Assembly (NCBI GenBank): GCA_016716425.1
Contig: JADJWJ010000020.1
Location: 310,001 to 374,000, forward strand
DNA: 64,000 nt
Direction: 5' to 3'
Origin: Betaproteobacteria bacterium
GTDB lineage: Bacteria; Pseudomonadota; Gammaproteobacteria; Burkholderiales; Casimicrobiaceae
This document shows positions 63,670-64,000 of this stretch, piece by piece. Numbering within the stretch: position 1 is the first letter of the stretch; each line of letters begins with the position of its first letter. A program made the position numbers and the translations under genes. The notes beneath the pieces were generated by a model, which was not told the origin of the DNA, did not search any database, and saw only the letters and a list, made by a program, of their open reading frames with translations.

Positions 63670-64000
63670 ATGGCATACAGCAACAAGGTACTGGACCACT
63701 ACGAGAACCCGCGCAACGTCGGCTCGCTGCCCAAGGAGGCGGACGACGTCGGCACCGGCATGGTCGGCGCGCCCGCGTGCGGCGACGTGATGAAGCTGCA
63801 GATCAAGGTCGGCGTCGACGGAATCATCGAGGACGCGAAGTTCAAGACCTACGGCTGCGGCTCGGCAATAGCCTCGTCGTCGCTCGTTACCGAGTGGGTG
63901 AAGGGCAAGACGCTCGACGAGGCGATGGCGATCCGCAACACGCAGATCGCCGAGGAACTCGCCTTGCCGCCGGTCAAGATCCACTGCTCGATCCTGGCCG
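63670..64000 (+). CDS. iscU: Iron-sulfur cluster scaffold IscU (3' end outside window)
   Basis: The first 110 codons of the cluster scaffold are present: MAYSNKVLDHYENPRNVGSL, the first cysteine in VGAPACGDVMKLQIKV, the second in FKTYGCGSAIASSSLVTEWV, the contact motif LPPVKIHCSILA with the third cysteine near the window end. IscS transfers sulfur to these cysteines to build 2Fe-2S clusters. An ATG at 63670 is 167 bp after iscS, a wider gap than usual, with AGGAGAACGAG as ribosome binding site. Confidence 0.95.
   Translation, partial: MAYSNKVLDHYENPRNVGSLPKEADDVGTGMVGAPACGDVMKLQIKVGVDGIIEDAKFKTYGCGSAIASSSLVTEWVKGKTLDEAMAIRNTQIAEELALPPVKIHCSILA

Overview
The window is GC-rich DNA that is densely coded on both strands. 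It reads as a betaproteobacterium, most likely of the Burkholderiales or an uncultured relative. The evidence is the gene order cysE-iscR-iscS-iscU, a formate dehydrogenase locus carrying DUF3305, DUF3306 and TorD genes, and orphan Bug (TctC) and TRAP binding proteins. Two long poly-G islands (about 4383-4450 and 26255-26330) look like short-read or assembly damage, so indels near them should be treated with caution.

Layout. 1-3723 (minus): a partial acyltransferase, then mobA, a GFA-family zinc protein and fdhD, linked by 4-bp start/stop overlaps, and moaA; this is molybdenum-cofactor and formate-dehydrogenase maturation. 3837-13420 (plus): DUF3305, DUF3306, a six-cluster ferredoxin, a TorD-type chaperone, a small Tat protein, and a periplasmic formate dehydrogenase (alpha, beta, lipoprotein, cytochrome b gamma, Ala-rich protein), closed by a strong terminator. 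13519-14417: a VapBC-type toxin-antitoxin pair and tRNA-Ser(CGA). 14475-30029: mixed single genes, namely a TPR-GGDEF cyclase, katG, small secreted proteins, a 2OG-Fe(II) oxygenase, a 178-bp foldback element, a TonB-C-like protein, an amidase, a family 5 solute-binding protein and a TonB-dependent receptor.

30038-44561 (minus) is the most unusual part: six tandem paralogues (called A to F here, F being transcribed first) of a winged-helix / STAND ATPase / TPR regulator of about 800 residues. F, E, D, C and B are chained by identical ATGA stop/start overlaps. A lies downstream with its own copy of the F promoter region but has lost 190 bp of its DNA-binding domain. E carries a 1-bp frameshift. 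E and F are almost identical over their first 1.33 kb and then diverge, and the C-terminal half of E resembles C instead. DNA-binding and switch modules therefore appear homogenised while TPR sensor halves differ.

44817-60715: a DUF945 protein, a membrane-anchored protein, a gntR-tctC-pdxA operon with a palindromic operator, an AI-2E family permease, a secreted subtilase, suhB, trmJ facing an APC permease across a perfect 48-bp palindrome that encodes both C-termini, an exported methyltransferase, a 60-bp minisatellite, a DUF3667 protein and a TRAP binding protein. 60845-64000: cysE and iscR-iscS-iscU, with IscR-like 25-bp sites before cysE and before iscR; iscU runs off the window.

Functional links: FdhD, MobA and MoaA make and mature the cofactor used by the formate dehydrogenase, TorD and the Tat signals handle its export, and the isc genes supply its iron-sulfur clusters.
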